In this document: one piece after another, positions 10,724-20,908 of the stretch
Numbering within the stretch: the first letter of the stretch is position 1
How the letters are laid out: each line of letters begins with the position of its first letter
From: Plantago major
Lineage: Eukaryota > Streptophyta > Magnoliopsida > Lamiales > Plantaginaceae
DNA: 64,000 nucleotides
Assembly (NCBI GenBank): GCA_026545765.1
Contig: CM048844.1
Span: 55,152,932 to 55,216,931 of the forward strand
Direction of reading: 5' to 3'
Program-made: the position numbers and the translations under genes
Notes under the pieces: model-generated
What the model was told of the DNA's origin: nothing
The model's database searches: none
Seen by the model: only the letters and a program-made list of their open reading frames with translations

Positions 10724-13030
10724 TTGGAAACTACGACAGGGTCCTTACCACCGCCTCCCACAGGAACCCCTTCCCGACAAGCTCAGCGATACAATGAGTA
10801 CCTCAAAAACTTAGAGATGGAAAACCGTCCCTATAGCGGGGTTATCAACACTATAGCAGGGGGTCCGACTGGAGGAGATAGTAGGAACGCCAGGGAAAGA
10901 ACCGCTCAAAACCTAAGGAACAATGACAAAGCCTACGCTCCACCTGCTTTGAGAGGAACTAACATGATCTCTTTCGATGATAGTGAAATACCTCCCCCAA
11001 CATCTGGTGGAGGAGATCTCAGGGATCCTGATGTCCCTTTGGTTGTTTCTATGGTTATCACTACTTACAAGGTCAACAAAGTACTCGTGGACACTGGGAG
11101 TTCTTCTAGCATCATCTCTAAGAGAACAGTGGATCAGATGAACTTGGGGAGAATTGAATGTGGGCGAGTCCTTACTTCCCTTGTAGGATATGGGAGTTCA
11201 ACAGTTCACCCCATAGGAAGTATATCACTACAAGTTTCTAGGAAACCTTTCCAGCGAGAGTAACAGAAACAGTTGTCTTTGTGGTCGTAGATCACGTTTT
11301 TTACTACAATGTTATCCTAGGACGTCCGGGACTCAATCAATTCAAGGCCATCTCATCTCCTCTACACAACAGAGTTAAATATCCTACCCCGAATGGTGTA
11401 GGAGAGGAAGTTTGGAATGTTAGAGAAGCGTGGAAATACTACATTATGTCGATAAGGAACGCCTCTACTCCTGTTCTCACAGTCACTGACAAGCCCGAGT
11501 CACTCTTACCCGTACCTCTTACCCTGGCTAAAGAGGAAATTGGGGCTGGATCTCTTAAAGAGAAATTTCATAAGGAAGCAAGGATTGAACCTCATAAAAC
11601 CTTGAAAGAAATCCTGTTGATAGAGGGAAACCCAGAAAAGAAGACCAGGATCGGAACTGAGATGAGCGTCGAAGTAGAAATGAAGCTCATAGCTTGCCTT
11701 AGGGATAACTATGATGTCTTTGCTTGGAGTACCGACGATCTTAAGGGGATATACCCGAGGACAGTAGTTCACTGACTGAACATGGATCCTTCGGTCAGGT
11801 ATATCCGCCAGAAAAGAAAGGACTTCGGCCCTGTGGAAGATTCTATCATTGCCGGAGAGGTTGAGAGGCTCATAAAAGCGGGACACATTGAAGAAGTAAG
11901 ATACTCAGATTGGGTCTACAGCGTGGTACTCATCGAGAAGGCTCCGGGAAAATGGAGGATGTGCAATGACTTTACTAGGCTTAACAAGTTTTGTCCAAAG
12001 GATCCTCATCCTTTGCCTCGGATCGACCAACTGGTAGACTCCACGGCCGGATGCGCTCTTCTAAGCTTCATGGATGCTTATCAAGGTTTTTATCAAATCC
12101 GAATGGCTCAAGAAGACGGCCTTCTTTGCAGCCGGAGGAGTTTACTATTTCAAGGTTATGCCATTCGGACTGAAAAATGCTGGAGCTACTTACCAACGTC
12201 TGGTACATGAAAAGTTCAAAGAAGAGATCGGCAAGACCATGGAAGTATATGTTGATCACATGTTGGTCAAGAGCAAAATGGAAGAGCAACACATTGAACA
12301 CCTCAACAAGTGCTTCTCGATCTTGAGATATGGGATGCGATTAAATCCAGAGAAGTGCACCTTTGGAGTAAAAGGGGGCAAATTTCTCGGTTACATGGTC
12401 ACAGAAAGAGGCATCAGTGCCAATCCGGAAAAGATCAAGGCTATTCTGGACTTGCCACAACCAAAGACCATCAATGAAGTTCAACAGCTCATAGGACGAG
12501 CGATGCCCTTAAGCTGCTTCATCTCTAGGTCAGCAGAAAAGAACCTACCTTTCTTTAAGATACTGAGGAAAGGAGATAAGTTTGAATGGACCAAAGAATG
12601 TGAAAAATCCTTTGACAGCCTAAAGAACTACCTCCTCTCACGTCCACTCATGTTCAAACCAGTGTAGAGAGCCTCTCTACTTATATCTGGCTGTCGCAAA
12701 TGAGGCTATGAGTTCTGTGTTGGTCAGGATCCAAGCCAATGACCACATGCCTGTCTACTACTTGAGTAAGGCTCTCGCTGGTGCTGAAACCAAATATGTC
12801 CACATTGAAAAGCTAGCTTATGCGCTAGTTTACACTGCTCAGAGACTGAAGCCGTAGTTCAAGTCACATAGGATCGTGGTTCTCACCAGTGAACCTCTGA
12901 AACAAGTCATAGGGAAGCCAGATCAATCTGGACGCTTATCTAAATGGGTGATTGAACTGAGGTAGTATGATATTGGATATCAAGCTCCGTCAGCAAAGAA
13001 AGCTCAGATCTTAGCCGATTTTTTAGTTGA
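10724..13030 (+). pseudogene. pol: pol: protease, reverse transcriptase and RNase H of element G
   Basis: The aspartic protease is at about 11030-11250, with VDTGSSSSIIS. The RT begins near 11782 ('GHIEEVRYSDWVYSVVLIEK', 'KWRMCNDFTRLNKFCPKD', 'SFMDAYQGFYQIRM') and continues in another frame from about 12110 ('FFAAGGVYYFKVMPFGLKNA'). The active-site motif is YVDH rather than YVDD (near 12250), so the second catalytic Asp is lost. The RNase H region (about 12660-13000) has stops at 12857 and 12964. Several frame changes (near 11263, 11775, 12110 and 12667) also prevent a full product. In the living family this polyprotein matures gag-pol and copies RNA to DNA. Confidence 0.85.
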
Positions 13031-13317
13031 TTACCTTGAGAAGGATGATGAAAAAACCGATGATCAACTGAAAGAATTCGAGTGCCTAATGATAACACAA
13101 GAGGCAGCTCCCTCCGAACAAGTGAGAGGCATTGAGAAAGAAGCAGAATGGGAAGTCTGTGAGGATGCCAATTCATAGGATATCCCCAAGAACCTATGAC
13201 TGACTCTCTAAGAGCAAGACACATGTTTCTCATGGATGAAGTGCCAGACACTCTTACACTTACATCCTTCGTCAGGAAGCAAGAAGAAATCCATGGAGAA
13301 TAAAATGGTGAGATAGG

Positions 13318-13600
13318 GGCAGAAACTACGGTTCTCACTCCTGAAACTAAGAAACAAGGCAAAGACACTTGGACGCTACAAGTGGATGGATCTTCTACCG
13401 GTAGGCAAGGAGGGATTGGAATTCACCTTAAGAGTCCCGAAGGCGCCGAGTTGGACTACGCTATCACACTTGACTTCAAAGTGACCAACAATGAAGCTGA
13501 GTACGAAGTGCTTCTTACCAGACTCAAGATGGCAAAATCACTCCAAGTGAAAAGAATCTAAGCTTACACTGACTCACAACTCGTTGAATCTCAGTTCTCG
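13318..13600 (+). pseudogene. Second RNase H (archaeal-like type) of element G
   Basis: The block 'WTLQVDGSSTGRQGGIGI' followed by 'TNNEAEYEVLLTRL' and 'AYTDSQLVES' has the D, E and D residues of an RNase HI fold. A separate RNase H of this kind after the normal one is known from Tat-lineage gypsy elements and supports that assignment. A stop lies after VKRI (near 13560), and the end runs straight into sequence near the integrase core. The end of this domain and the integrase zinc-binding region therefore appear deleted. Confidence 0.75.
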
Positions 13601-13688
13601 GGGTCTTTTGCTACTAAAGGACCAAACGTGATAAAGTACCTAGACTTGCCAATACTATGCCAACATCCCTCATCGCCCTACTAACCCT

Positions 13689-14553
13689 ATGATTCTGTCA
13701 ATCATAGCCTGTCCATTTGACCAGTGGGAAATAGACATAGTCGGTCCGTTTCCCTGCGGTAATCACCAAAAGAAGTTCCTCATTGTTGCTGTGGAGTACT
13801 TTACTAAATGGGTTGAGGCAGAAGCCGTATCTACCATCACTGAAAGCCGAATCAGAACCTTCATTTGGAAGAATATCATTTGCCGCTTTGGTTTGCCCAG
13901 AGTTATTGTCTCAGATAACGGAGCTCAGTTCTCCGGAGCTAAACTTATGGAATGGTGTAAATCTTTCAAAATAGTGCAACGATTCACATCAGTTGGCCAC
14001 CCTCAAGCTAATGGTCAAGATGAATCAACAAACAAGACAATTGTTAGAAAAGAGGCTAAGGACTTCTGAAGGAAGTTGGGCAGATGACTTGGATGGGATA
14101 CTTTGGTCACAATGCACTACAGCTAGAACTGCCACTCGAGAGAGACCCTTTGCGCTAGTCTATGGCACTGAGGCAGTCATCCCTTCGGAGATTGCAGTGG
14201 AGACCCAAAGAATCTAGCAATACCAGCCTATTGAGAATGAAGTGGCAAGGATCTATGACTTGGAACTACTTGAGGACAAGAGGTGCACCGCACTAGCTAA
14301 CATCCATCGCTACCAAGCGACACTTGCCCGAGTCTATAACAAGAATGTCCATACCAAAGATCTACAAGTTGGCGATTTGGTTCTATGAAGAACAGACATT
14401 CTCAGTAAGGTGAGAAAACTTAAGCCTAAATGTGAAGGACCTTACAAGATCATTGGAGTAAGAGTCAATGGGAGCTATGAGTTAGAGGATGATCAGGGTA
14501 GAGTCCTGAAGAGAACTTGGAATGCCAAAAACCTTCAAAAGTTTTATGCTTAG
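13689..14553 (+). pseudogene. Integrase core and C-terminus of element G
   Basis: The catalytic core shows 'PFDQWEIDIVGPFP', 'GLPRVIVSDNGAQFSG' and 'GHPQANGQDESTNKTI', giving the D, D and E of the DDE triad. The frame changes near 14045 and is interrupted by TAG at 14215 and TGA at 14386. After this come the C-terminal 'DLQVGDLVL' and 'YKIIGVRVNGSYELEDDQG' blocks, and pol ends with a stop at 14551-14553. The N-terminal HHCC zinc region is absent, lost in the same deletion that ends the second RNase H. Its role would be insertion of element DNA into the nuclear genome. Confidence 0.85.
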
Positions 14554-16104
14554 GACTACTTTTTAGAAACTACGTCAGTTGCTTACTTTTGCTTGTTTTC
14601 CCCTTTGGCCTTGAAGCCCACCAGTTGTACTTGTATTTAAGTCAAATCAATGCAACTTTTATATTTTTCCGATTATAATTCTCTCCGACTCGACTCTACT
14701 GTTCGGACTCAAACACCCCTCTGAACCATTGACTTACTTTGCAAAAAATTGATTGATCATACAAAGTTCAAGAAACAAAGACTCCGACACTTAAGTCCGA
14801 GACAAGGACTATACCATCAAGAGCAAGACATAATGATCGAAAAAAAAAAACCGATCCGGACCACCCTGTCCGAAGCAAAAAAATTCTTCAGACAATTTCT
14901 TTGGTGACGTCCGAACCCATGTCTCCGAATCAAGGTCTCCGACCGCTCCGATACATCTTCTCCTATCATCAACGAATAGATCCGAGTGGAGTGTTTGCCA
15001 AAAGATCCTCGGACCATCTACCTCTTCAACCATTACCATTTTCGAGTTGCCAAAAAAGCACTCACAGAAAATGGTAAATGGTAGACGAGGCGGACGGGTC
15101 AAGGAATTGAACCTTCAAACCAATTATGTGGTGAACCGAAACAAACGACATCGATAAATCAAACTCATTGATCCGTGCGGAGATCCGCCCGGCAACAGCC
15201 CCTCGGATTCGGACGAGCTCCTACTGGGCGGATCACGCATAGGACCATCGAGTTCGATCCAGTGGGTATAGACGTCCGAATCATCGGATCCGAATCGTCT
15301 ATTCTTAGAAGGCGGAAATGATACAAAAGGCCGTACAATATATGTCTATTTATAGACACTATAGACCAATCGTGATGCCACACGTGTAAAGACACGGCTA
15401 CTAGTGGGCTTGGGCCAATCATGGGCCATCTCTATTGGGCTTCCTCTCGCAAGATGATAGTCTTTTATCATTTCGATTGAGGATACAGGGTCGAACCAAT
15501 CTTAAATGGGTCCGAACCCGTTGCTTACAAGGAGCACTTATATATTCCTTGCAAAACAGAATGATTCGGGCTTATTGGCAATGCATATTCTTTTAAATGC
15601 TCGACCAAGCCCGAGGATTTATCACTCGGACTATACTTGTTATGATTGATCCGAGGCGCTACCACTTAAAGGATAAATCCAAGCTGTAATATCGGGTTAA
15701 CGTATATAAGGAATCGAGACCTCCTGTTTGGACCACCACTTTGGCAATCCGAGCTTGTTCTCCGATTCTTATCATACGACACACAACCACAAGTGTATGT
15801 TTGCGAGTTGCCTCGGACTAACTCCCCGGCGATCGAACTAAGAATACTTGGGACAGCTGTATAGAGATTGCATATACTAAGTTAGAACAGATATGAAAGC
15901 ACGAAAGAAAAACAAACTCATAAATTGAGACGAGAATTCTCCGAAGATAATACAACGCTTCGGATCGAAACAACTACGGATCCAATATCCAAATATCCGA
16001 GATGAAATAACTTGACAAATTGTTCAGCACAACAGAGAAGGAAATTCAAATTGTTTAAGGGTCTGAAGACCACCATTACATCATTCACGGGGCATACCCC
16101 GCCT
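14554..16104 (+). other. Long region after pol of element G, with promoter-like blocks
   Basis: There is no credible plus-strand gene. The DNA is rich in 'ccgaa' and 'cggac' words like the minus-strand ORF beyond it. Two promoter-like blocks face apart: a minus-strand one at 15346-15387 and a plus-strand TATATAAG at 15713-15720. The stretch ending ACTTGGGACA at 15855 loosely resembles the end of the 5' LTR remnant, so part of 15300-15855 might be an LTR of G or of a related element. In that case the minus-strand ORF would be outside G. No primer site or target duplication settles this. Confidence 0.45.
15346..15387 (-). promoter_or_regulatory. Minus-strand promoter-like block
   Basis: Read on the minus strand there is a G-box (ACACGTGT, 15380-15387), a CCAAT-like ATTGGTC (15364-15370, as read on the minus strand), then CTATAAATAG (15346-15355). 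This order and spacing suit a plant or LTR promoter firing toward lower coordinates. The TATA core is nearly palindromic, so direction rests on the G-box position. Confidence 0.4.
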
Positions 16105-16960
16105 TCAATGAGTCCGACTCCCAGAAGGCTCGGCCTGGGACTCCGGTTGGGTAACATCAGGGACAGTCTTCGGATCATCTTGCTGAGAAACTTGGTGCTC
16201 GGACAACCTCTTGCCTCGTTCCTCTCTTTTCCTCCGGATGAACTCTGGGTATTCTTCGTACAAATCCAAGTTTGGGTCATGACCCAGCACCGGACCAGGG
16301 ATCTTTAGACACTCACGGTTGTGGTCCGCATACTCCTCGAACGGCACGAAGACATGGGACATCAGGACTTCCGAAACGAAAGAAGGCAAGTACGGACCAC
16401 CGTGATTGTACTTGTTCTCCTCATTCTCCTCGCACACAAGTTCCACGAACTCGGACTTGAACATAACGTCGTCCTCCACATCCTCCGAGATAAAGACAGA
16501 CCCATCTGGTTCATTAAAAGCCGAGATCCCTTCATCATCCAAGTTGTAGTCCTTTGGAGCAAGGCCCTTCTTTTGGAGCTGGCCCACTGCTGCATTGAAC
16601 CCTTCTTGGCGAGCTATGTCATACTTGGTGTCCAAGTGGAACCTATGCGCATCCAAGTTTAAGTAGTCCCGGACAGCCTCAATTCGGACCGTCAGCAGAT
16701 GCTCGAGCATGCGATCCTTGAAGTTCCGAGAGACCGCAGTGTGATTGCCCATGCCCTCCTTATATGCCTCCATGTCCGTCTCCGAGGCTCAGATAGCACT
16801 CTTCAACTTTTCATTTTCAGCCTGGGCTTCCTTCAACGAGGCGAGGATCTTCTTAAACTTCTCTTTATAAGCCACGGTCTTGTTCGCCTCGGCTTCCCTA
16901 CTCGCCTCGGACTTGGACAACTCCATTTCCATTGTGGCCCTACGACCCACCACCTTAGAA
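16105..16960 (-). pseudogene. Antisense ORF of Tat-type element: coiled-coil C-terminal part
   Basis: The 222-codon open stretch (16773 to 16105) starts MEAYKEGMGNHTAVSRNF and ends GSRTH. It includes an acidic middle and a basic 'RRKREERGKR' near its end. Upstream in the same frame, from about 16936, lies a charged coiled-coil stretch ('MEMELSKSEASREAEANK', 'ILASLKEAQAENEKLKSA'), separated only by one TGA at about 16788 that looks like a decayed CGA. It matches in kind the C-terminal part of 'putative gypsy type transposon' proteins. These are known from antisense ORFs between pol and the 3' LTR of Tat elements such as RIRE2 and Retand (from memory). Function is unknown. Confidence 0.65.
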
Positions 16961-17010
16961 CAAACTCAAACAGCAATAGTAAGCTAAGAACAAAAATGGA
17001 AAAGTCCGAA

Positions 17011-17845
17011 TCAATAAAAGATAGCATTTTCAAAATATTGAAAAATTAAGGAACGCATTCGGAACGAAGTGTACCTTCCGATAGCAGCAGCAAGCTTAGC
17101 AATTCTTTCCAGCTTTGGAACCGAAGCCAATCGAGTCACCTTAGACTCCAGGTCCGAATCCTCAACCATTACCCCCTTACCCTTCTTGGCTGGGGGGATC
17201 GAACCTTTAGACGAGCATTTCTGCCTGCTTGGAGCACTGGCCCCACTCACCGAGGTTTCCTTCAGTACAGCCTTCGGAGGCTTCTTGGTACCATTAATAG
17301 CAGCTGCTTTACCCTTGTCTGGAGTGGGGCATAGTCTGCTTGGCTTCACCAGCTGCTACCCTCTGAAGATCATCAGCTCGGAACGTAGCAACGTTCCGAG
17401 GCTCATTCATCGGAAACGTAGTCGGCGTCTTGATCAGCTGGTCCCGGATGCCTTCTTCCATTTCCTTCTTCTGAGCAGCATTTTGCTTTCTCTCGAGTGC
17501 CCTCATAGTCGACATTTTGTACTCGAACCAAAAATTTGCAAGTCCGAAGCAACACAAGTTAGATCAATAAAACAAGAAAACAAGATAATGCCTCGGACTA
17601 AAGAGGAATCCAAGTCATGTTAACTTACTAAAATCTTCCTTCCCATCATAAAAGCTTGGCCCCGAAAAGCCTGCTAGGAACGGGAGTGGTTGGCAAATCA
17701 AGCCCCGAAAGAAGTACTTCATAGGCTCTTGGTTTCGATGGAGGGCTTGCATCCACAAAGGTTTCGGTGGAGGGCTTGCATCCACTCCAGTCCGGAAGCT
17801 TCCACGAAAGACTTTTTTGTTGAAGTCCCATTGGACTCTTTGCAC
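17011..17845 (-). pseudogene. Antisense ORF of Tat-type element: middle part, broken
   Basis: Three open pieces lie in changing frames: 17845-17615 ('RVQWDFNKKVFRGSFRTG'), 17557-17309 ('ALERKQNAAQKKEMEEGIRD') and 17349-17011 ('PPKAVLKETSVSGASAPS', 'KKGKGVMVEDSDLESKV'). The first resembles the region after the conserved domain. The others are Lys/Ser/Pro-rich linkers followed by an Ala-rich helix. A 27-bp unit around 'ggagggcttgcatccac' is duplicated at 17738-17786. Either frameshifts or removed introns could explain the frame changes; sequence alone does not decide. Confidence 0.5.
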
Positions 17846-17872
17846 CTCGGACTCACCAGGTTTCAGGGCGGC

Positions 17873-18343
17873 TCAGATGAATATATACCTTTGCCACCAC
17901 TTGATCCCTATTGATGAGATCGAATTCTCAAAGAAAGTGTAGGCTTGCCGAACCACCAGTGTAAAAAAATACTGGTGAGTCTTGCTCGGTGTGATGGAGA
18001 AGAGTTTGCAGAAATTATCGAAAGTGATTGGAATATCCTTATATTTACAAAGAATTCCGAAGCACATGAGATTTCCGAGCGAGTTCGGAATCACCTGATG
18101 TGGACTAAGTCCGATCCCCTTTAGAACGTCCAACAGTGCGGACGCCACAGGAAGATGCCAACCACAATGCAACGAAGCCTCGTGCACACACATGTATCCG
18201 AGAGGAGGATAGTAAAAACCATGTGCCTTGTCTAGAATCAGAATTTCTACGGACTCCGGAATCTCATACTTCCTCCGGAGCTCATCCACCTCATCACCCG
18301 TGATGATCGAAGGACATGTCGGTAAAATGTCATCCAGGTTCAA
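17873..18343 (-). pseudogene. Antisense ORF of Tat-type element: Transposase_28-like domain
   Basis: The protein has 'LRRKYEIPESVEILI', 'YYPPLGYMCVHEASLHCG', 'LLDVLKGIGLSPHQVIPN' and 'MCFGILCKYKDIPITFDN'. This order (IPxSV, a pro-aromatic motif, EA..GW.LP, LGLxPxQxxPN) matches the plant 'putative gypsy type transposon' domain (PF04195), recognised from memory. There is no in-frame ATG start at the open end (TTG at 18343), so it is either internal to a longer spliced or broken ORF. It has no DDE motif, so it is not a transposase despite the family name. Its job in the element is unknown. Confidence 0.7.
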
Positions 18344-18463
18344 CTCACCATTCGGATATGGATGAGTTACTTGGAGACGGGTCTGAGGGAACTTGACGCG
18401 TAATACATCATCCCCTTTCTTGCTCCCCTCGGACTACTGAGTAACGAGAGCCCGACCAGATCC

Positions 18464-18836
18464 TTAAGCCGAGCTTTCACTCCTCGGACGGCTTATGCTC
18501 GGACGTTCTGAAAGCTTAGTTTGTTTCAACGGAGGAACAATTTCCTCATCGTTATCCTCATCATCTTCCTCCTCACTTTCCTCGTACTCTCCTTCCTCCA
18601 CATGCCTTTCTTCAACTTTTTCGTCTTCGGACGACGAATCCAACTCCACGACTGTTTGAAGCGGAGCCACGATTCGGATTGTATCTTCCATACCAGACTC
18701 GAACATGCCCAACTCTGGGAGAGACTCCGAAGTGTCGTGCACTTCTTCAACGTTGATCTCCTGCGGGCTCGGAATGAAAGGGAGGTAATTAGGATGACAC
18801 CTAACATTATAGCCTAAGTTTCGAGCAAGGTTTCGG
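18464..18836 (-). pseudogene. Antisense ORF of Tat-type element: acidic N-terminal part
   Basis: The frame read from about 18836 through 18464 holds 'NLGYNVRCHPNYLPFIPS', then an acidic run ('SSSEDEKVEERHVEEGEYE' and following Glu/Asp residues) and ends 'RPSISRPRSESSA' at a stop. I see no ATG in this frame upstream of the acidic part, so the true start may lie upstream or behind an intron. A separate 60-bp gap with stops lies before the conserved domain at 18343. Acidic N-termini are common in this family. Confidence 0.45.
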
Positions 18837-19088
18837 TTTCGTTGCCTATTCGACGCGGACTTGGATTGCCTATCGTCCGAGTAGTTGTCTGTTTGGATTG
18901 GAGGCAGCTGGGCGCTTCGGACACTTAATATTTTTTCTCCTTTGGAACACTAAAGAGAACTTCTTTCACCAACAGTTGCTTTGGACTGCCTTGCTTTGCT
19001 TCGGATCGCCTTAAAGTGCTTCGGATTAGCCCAAGTTTACAAAAATTCTCCCTCTAAAAGTGGCGAAATGAAAGCGACTAAAGGCCTA

Positions 19089-19096
19089 CTTATAAG
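19089..19096 (-). promoter_or_regulatory. TATA-like box for the antisense ORF
   Basis: CTTATAAG lies about 250 bp before the antisense ORF on the minus strand. The following leader is CT-rich on that strand. The motif is palindromic, so only its position before the ORF gives it a direction. Element B is inserted 80 bp further upstream and may have cut off regulatory DNA. Confidence 0.35.
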
Positions 19097-19175
19097 GGGT
19101 AATTTTGGAAGTTCAACCGTCACATCACTTCAGGGTTAAATCCCAGTCGTAGATCAAAATTCATCCATCGGTGCA

Positions 19176-20790
19176 TGGTAGGAATATTTGTTTAGATTTT
19201 GAACAGCAACCTAATGACTTATCTTAGCTCAGGAAGGTAACTAGTACTCTTAGTTCACTTGAACATTGAAAAGAGGAAGTTTACTGAGTATGTTAGTCTA
19301 GCAAATCTTGTATAGGATGTTAGGTCTCTGAATGTAATTTTTTATATCCTTGAACAAGACCAAAAAGGAGGCATCCGGCAGAAGAGTTCAACATATTGAA
19401 GATTCGAAGACTGCACAAGATTGCTGAAGACTAAGGAGATTGGTCTCCTCAGATATCTACTTCCAGATACCTTGAAGAAACAAGTGTTTTTCAATAAACA
19501 AGTTTCACAAAAGATATCTAAGAACACAAGGTTACTGAATAAGGAAAAGTTCCCACGGAAACCCACGCTCAGATACCTTGGATAAAACTATGTTTTTCTG
19601 GGAAACAATGTTTCAATAGGTATCTGGAGAAGTGAAGGTCTCTGAAAAACGACATGCAATGCTTCAGAAAGCGTGCATAGTTCCGTTGACACTACATGAC
19701 AAAAATAGTACAGTGCAATAAATGCGCAGACAGAGACATCTGAACAAAAGAGGAAATCTCCGAAAAGAGACAATGTCTTCTGCAGTACTATTTACAGATA
19801 TCAATAGTTTGAATTTCATTGTGCTTAACGGATACTATTCAAACGTCATGATTTTCAACTATAAATATTACCACTTAGAATGCTTGAAAATACACACAGA
19901 ACTTACACATCTACGAACTTATTCTTTCAAGCATACAAGCCTTCAATCTACTTATTCTCTTGCTTACTATTGTGACCAAGCTCTTGAATTCTAAGTAGCA
20001 CGAAAGTTCTAAGTGTCCTGATCCTTAACAAACATTGCTATCTGTGAAGGAGTTGAATCAAAAGATCAAGCATCTGAGATTCATTCTCTAGAACATTTAA
20101 CATAGACTTGGGTTAGTGAAGAACATATTTCCACACATTGTGAAGTGTGTTAAGTGATTCTTGTTCTATAGAGTATTCCTACATAATTGAGAAAGTTATT
20201 AAGACTACTCACCTGAAAAACTACCTTAACCAACACCACACACGGCGTGGAGTACAAGAAGTACTTAGTTTGGGAAACTAAGGAAAAACACCAAGGTTAC
20301 TGAGCACAGTAAGTACTTAGTTTGGGAAACTAAGGAATAGCTCAAAGGTTTCTGAGTACAAGAAGTACTTGGCTGAGAAAGCCGGGGAATAACTCAGGGG
20401 GAACACTTGGTTGGGAACTTAGTGTAAAAGGAAATCAAGGGATAGGATTATTGTAAGGAGAACTCAATATCTATCTTAGTGAATTTCATGTCCTGAGAAA
20501 GGGCGAGTGGATTAGTTGAGGGATTACGCCACCCTCAGATACCACTATAAAGATCTGAGTTATTTACTTTCTGTAACTTATTAATTGCTTTATTTACCTT
20601 GCTGAGTATTTACACAATTATATCTTGCAAAGCACGTGCACTTATCACATAGAAAGTCTTCCGCTCTCTGAATATAAGTATCAAATATCTTCACACATAT
20701 CTGAGAAACTGTTTTATCGTCAAAAGTTTTAAAAGACTATTCACCCCCCCCCCCCCCCAGTCTTTTACTTTGTCGTTATCTGGACCAACA
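19176..20790 (+). repeat. 5' LTR of element B
   Basis: This 1615-bp LTR starts TGGTAGGAATATTTG (TGTTAGG in relatives) and ends CTGGACCAACA. TATAAATA at 19860-19867 is the likely TATA box. Hairpin repeats lie at 20264-20282, 20316-20334 and 20368-20387. A 15-C run near 20743-20758 sits in the loop of an AAAAGACT/AGTCTTTT stem close to the LTR end. Confidence 0.92.
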
Positions 20791-20792
20791 AG

Positions 20793-20804
20793 TGGTATCA
20801 GAGC
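20793..20804 (+). promoter_or_regulatory. Primer binding site of element B
   Basis: TGGTATCAGAGC, two bases after the LTR end, is the standard copia site complementary to the 3' end of initiator-Met tRNA. Confidence 0.95.
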
Positions 20805-20908
20805 AGGTGGTTCCCAAGCCTTCTGCACTGAACCTAGATCCCAGATAAGTGCCCACTAACTGCTTTTCACCTACACTTGATTTGTTTGTTTAGTGTGTTT
20901 GCTGCAGG

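Larger units (their letters stand above)
8747..19175 (+). mobile_element. Ty3/gypsy element G, Tat type; left part (split by element B)
   Basis: It starts with a short LTR remnant and a primer site, then gag, PR, RT, RNase H, a second RNase H, and integrase. The second (archaeal-like) RNase H is the mark of the Tat lineage. Then comes a long region with a minus-strand ORF. Element B is inserted at 19176, so the rest of G should resume past the window end, after the far end of B. All genes carry stops, so G is old relative to its guests. The right limit of G is uncertain (see 14554-16104). Confidence 0.75.

Noticed and set aside
15085..15115. GGTTCAATTCC on the minus strand, like the B box of a tRNA gene or SINE
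   Set aside because: No A box at the right distance, no cloverleaf, no poly-A or poly-T end.
15918..16308. Plus-strand ORF of 98 codons opposite the antisense gene
   Set aside because: It lies over the C-terminal part of the antisense ORF in a shadow frame and has no recognisable motif.
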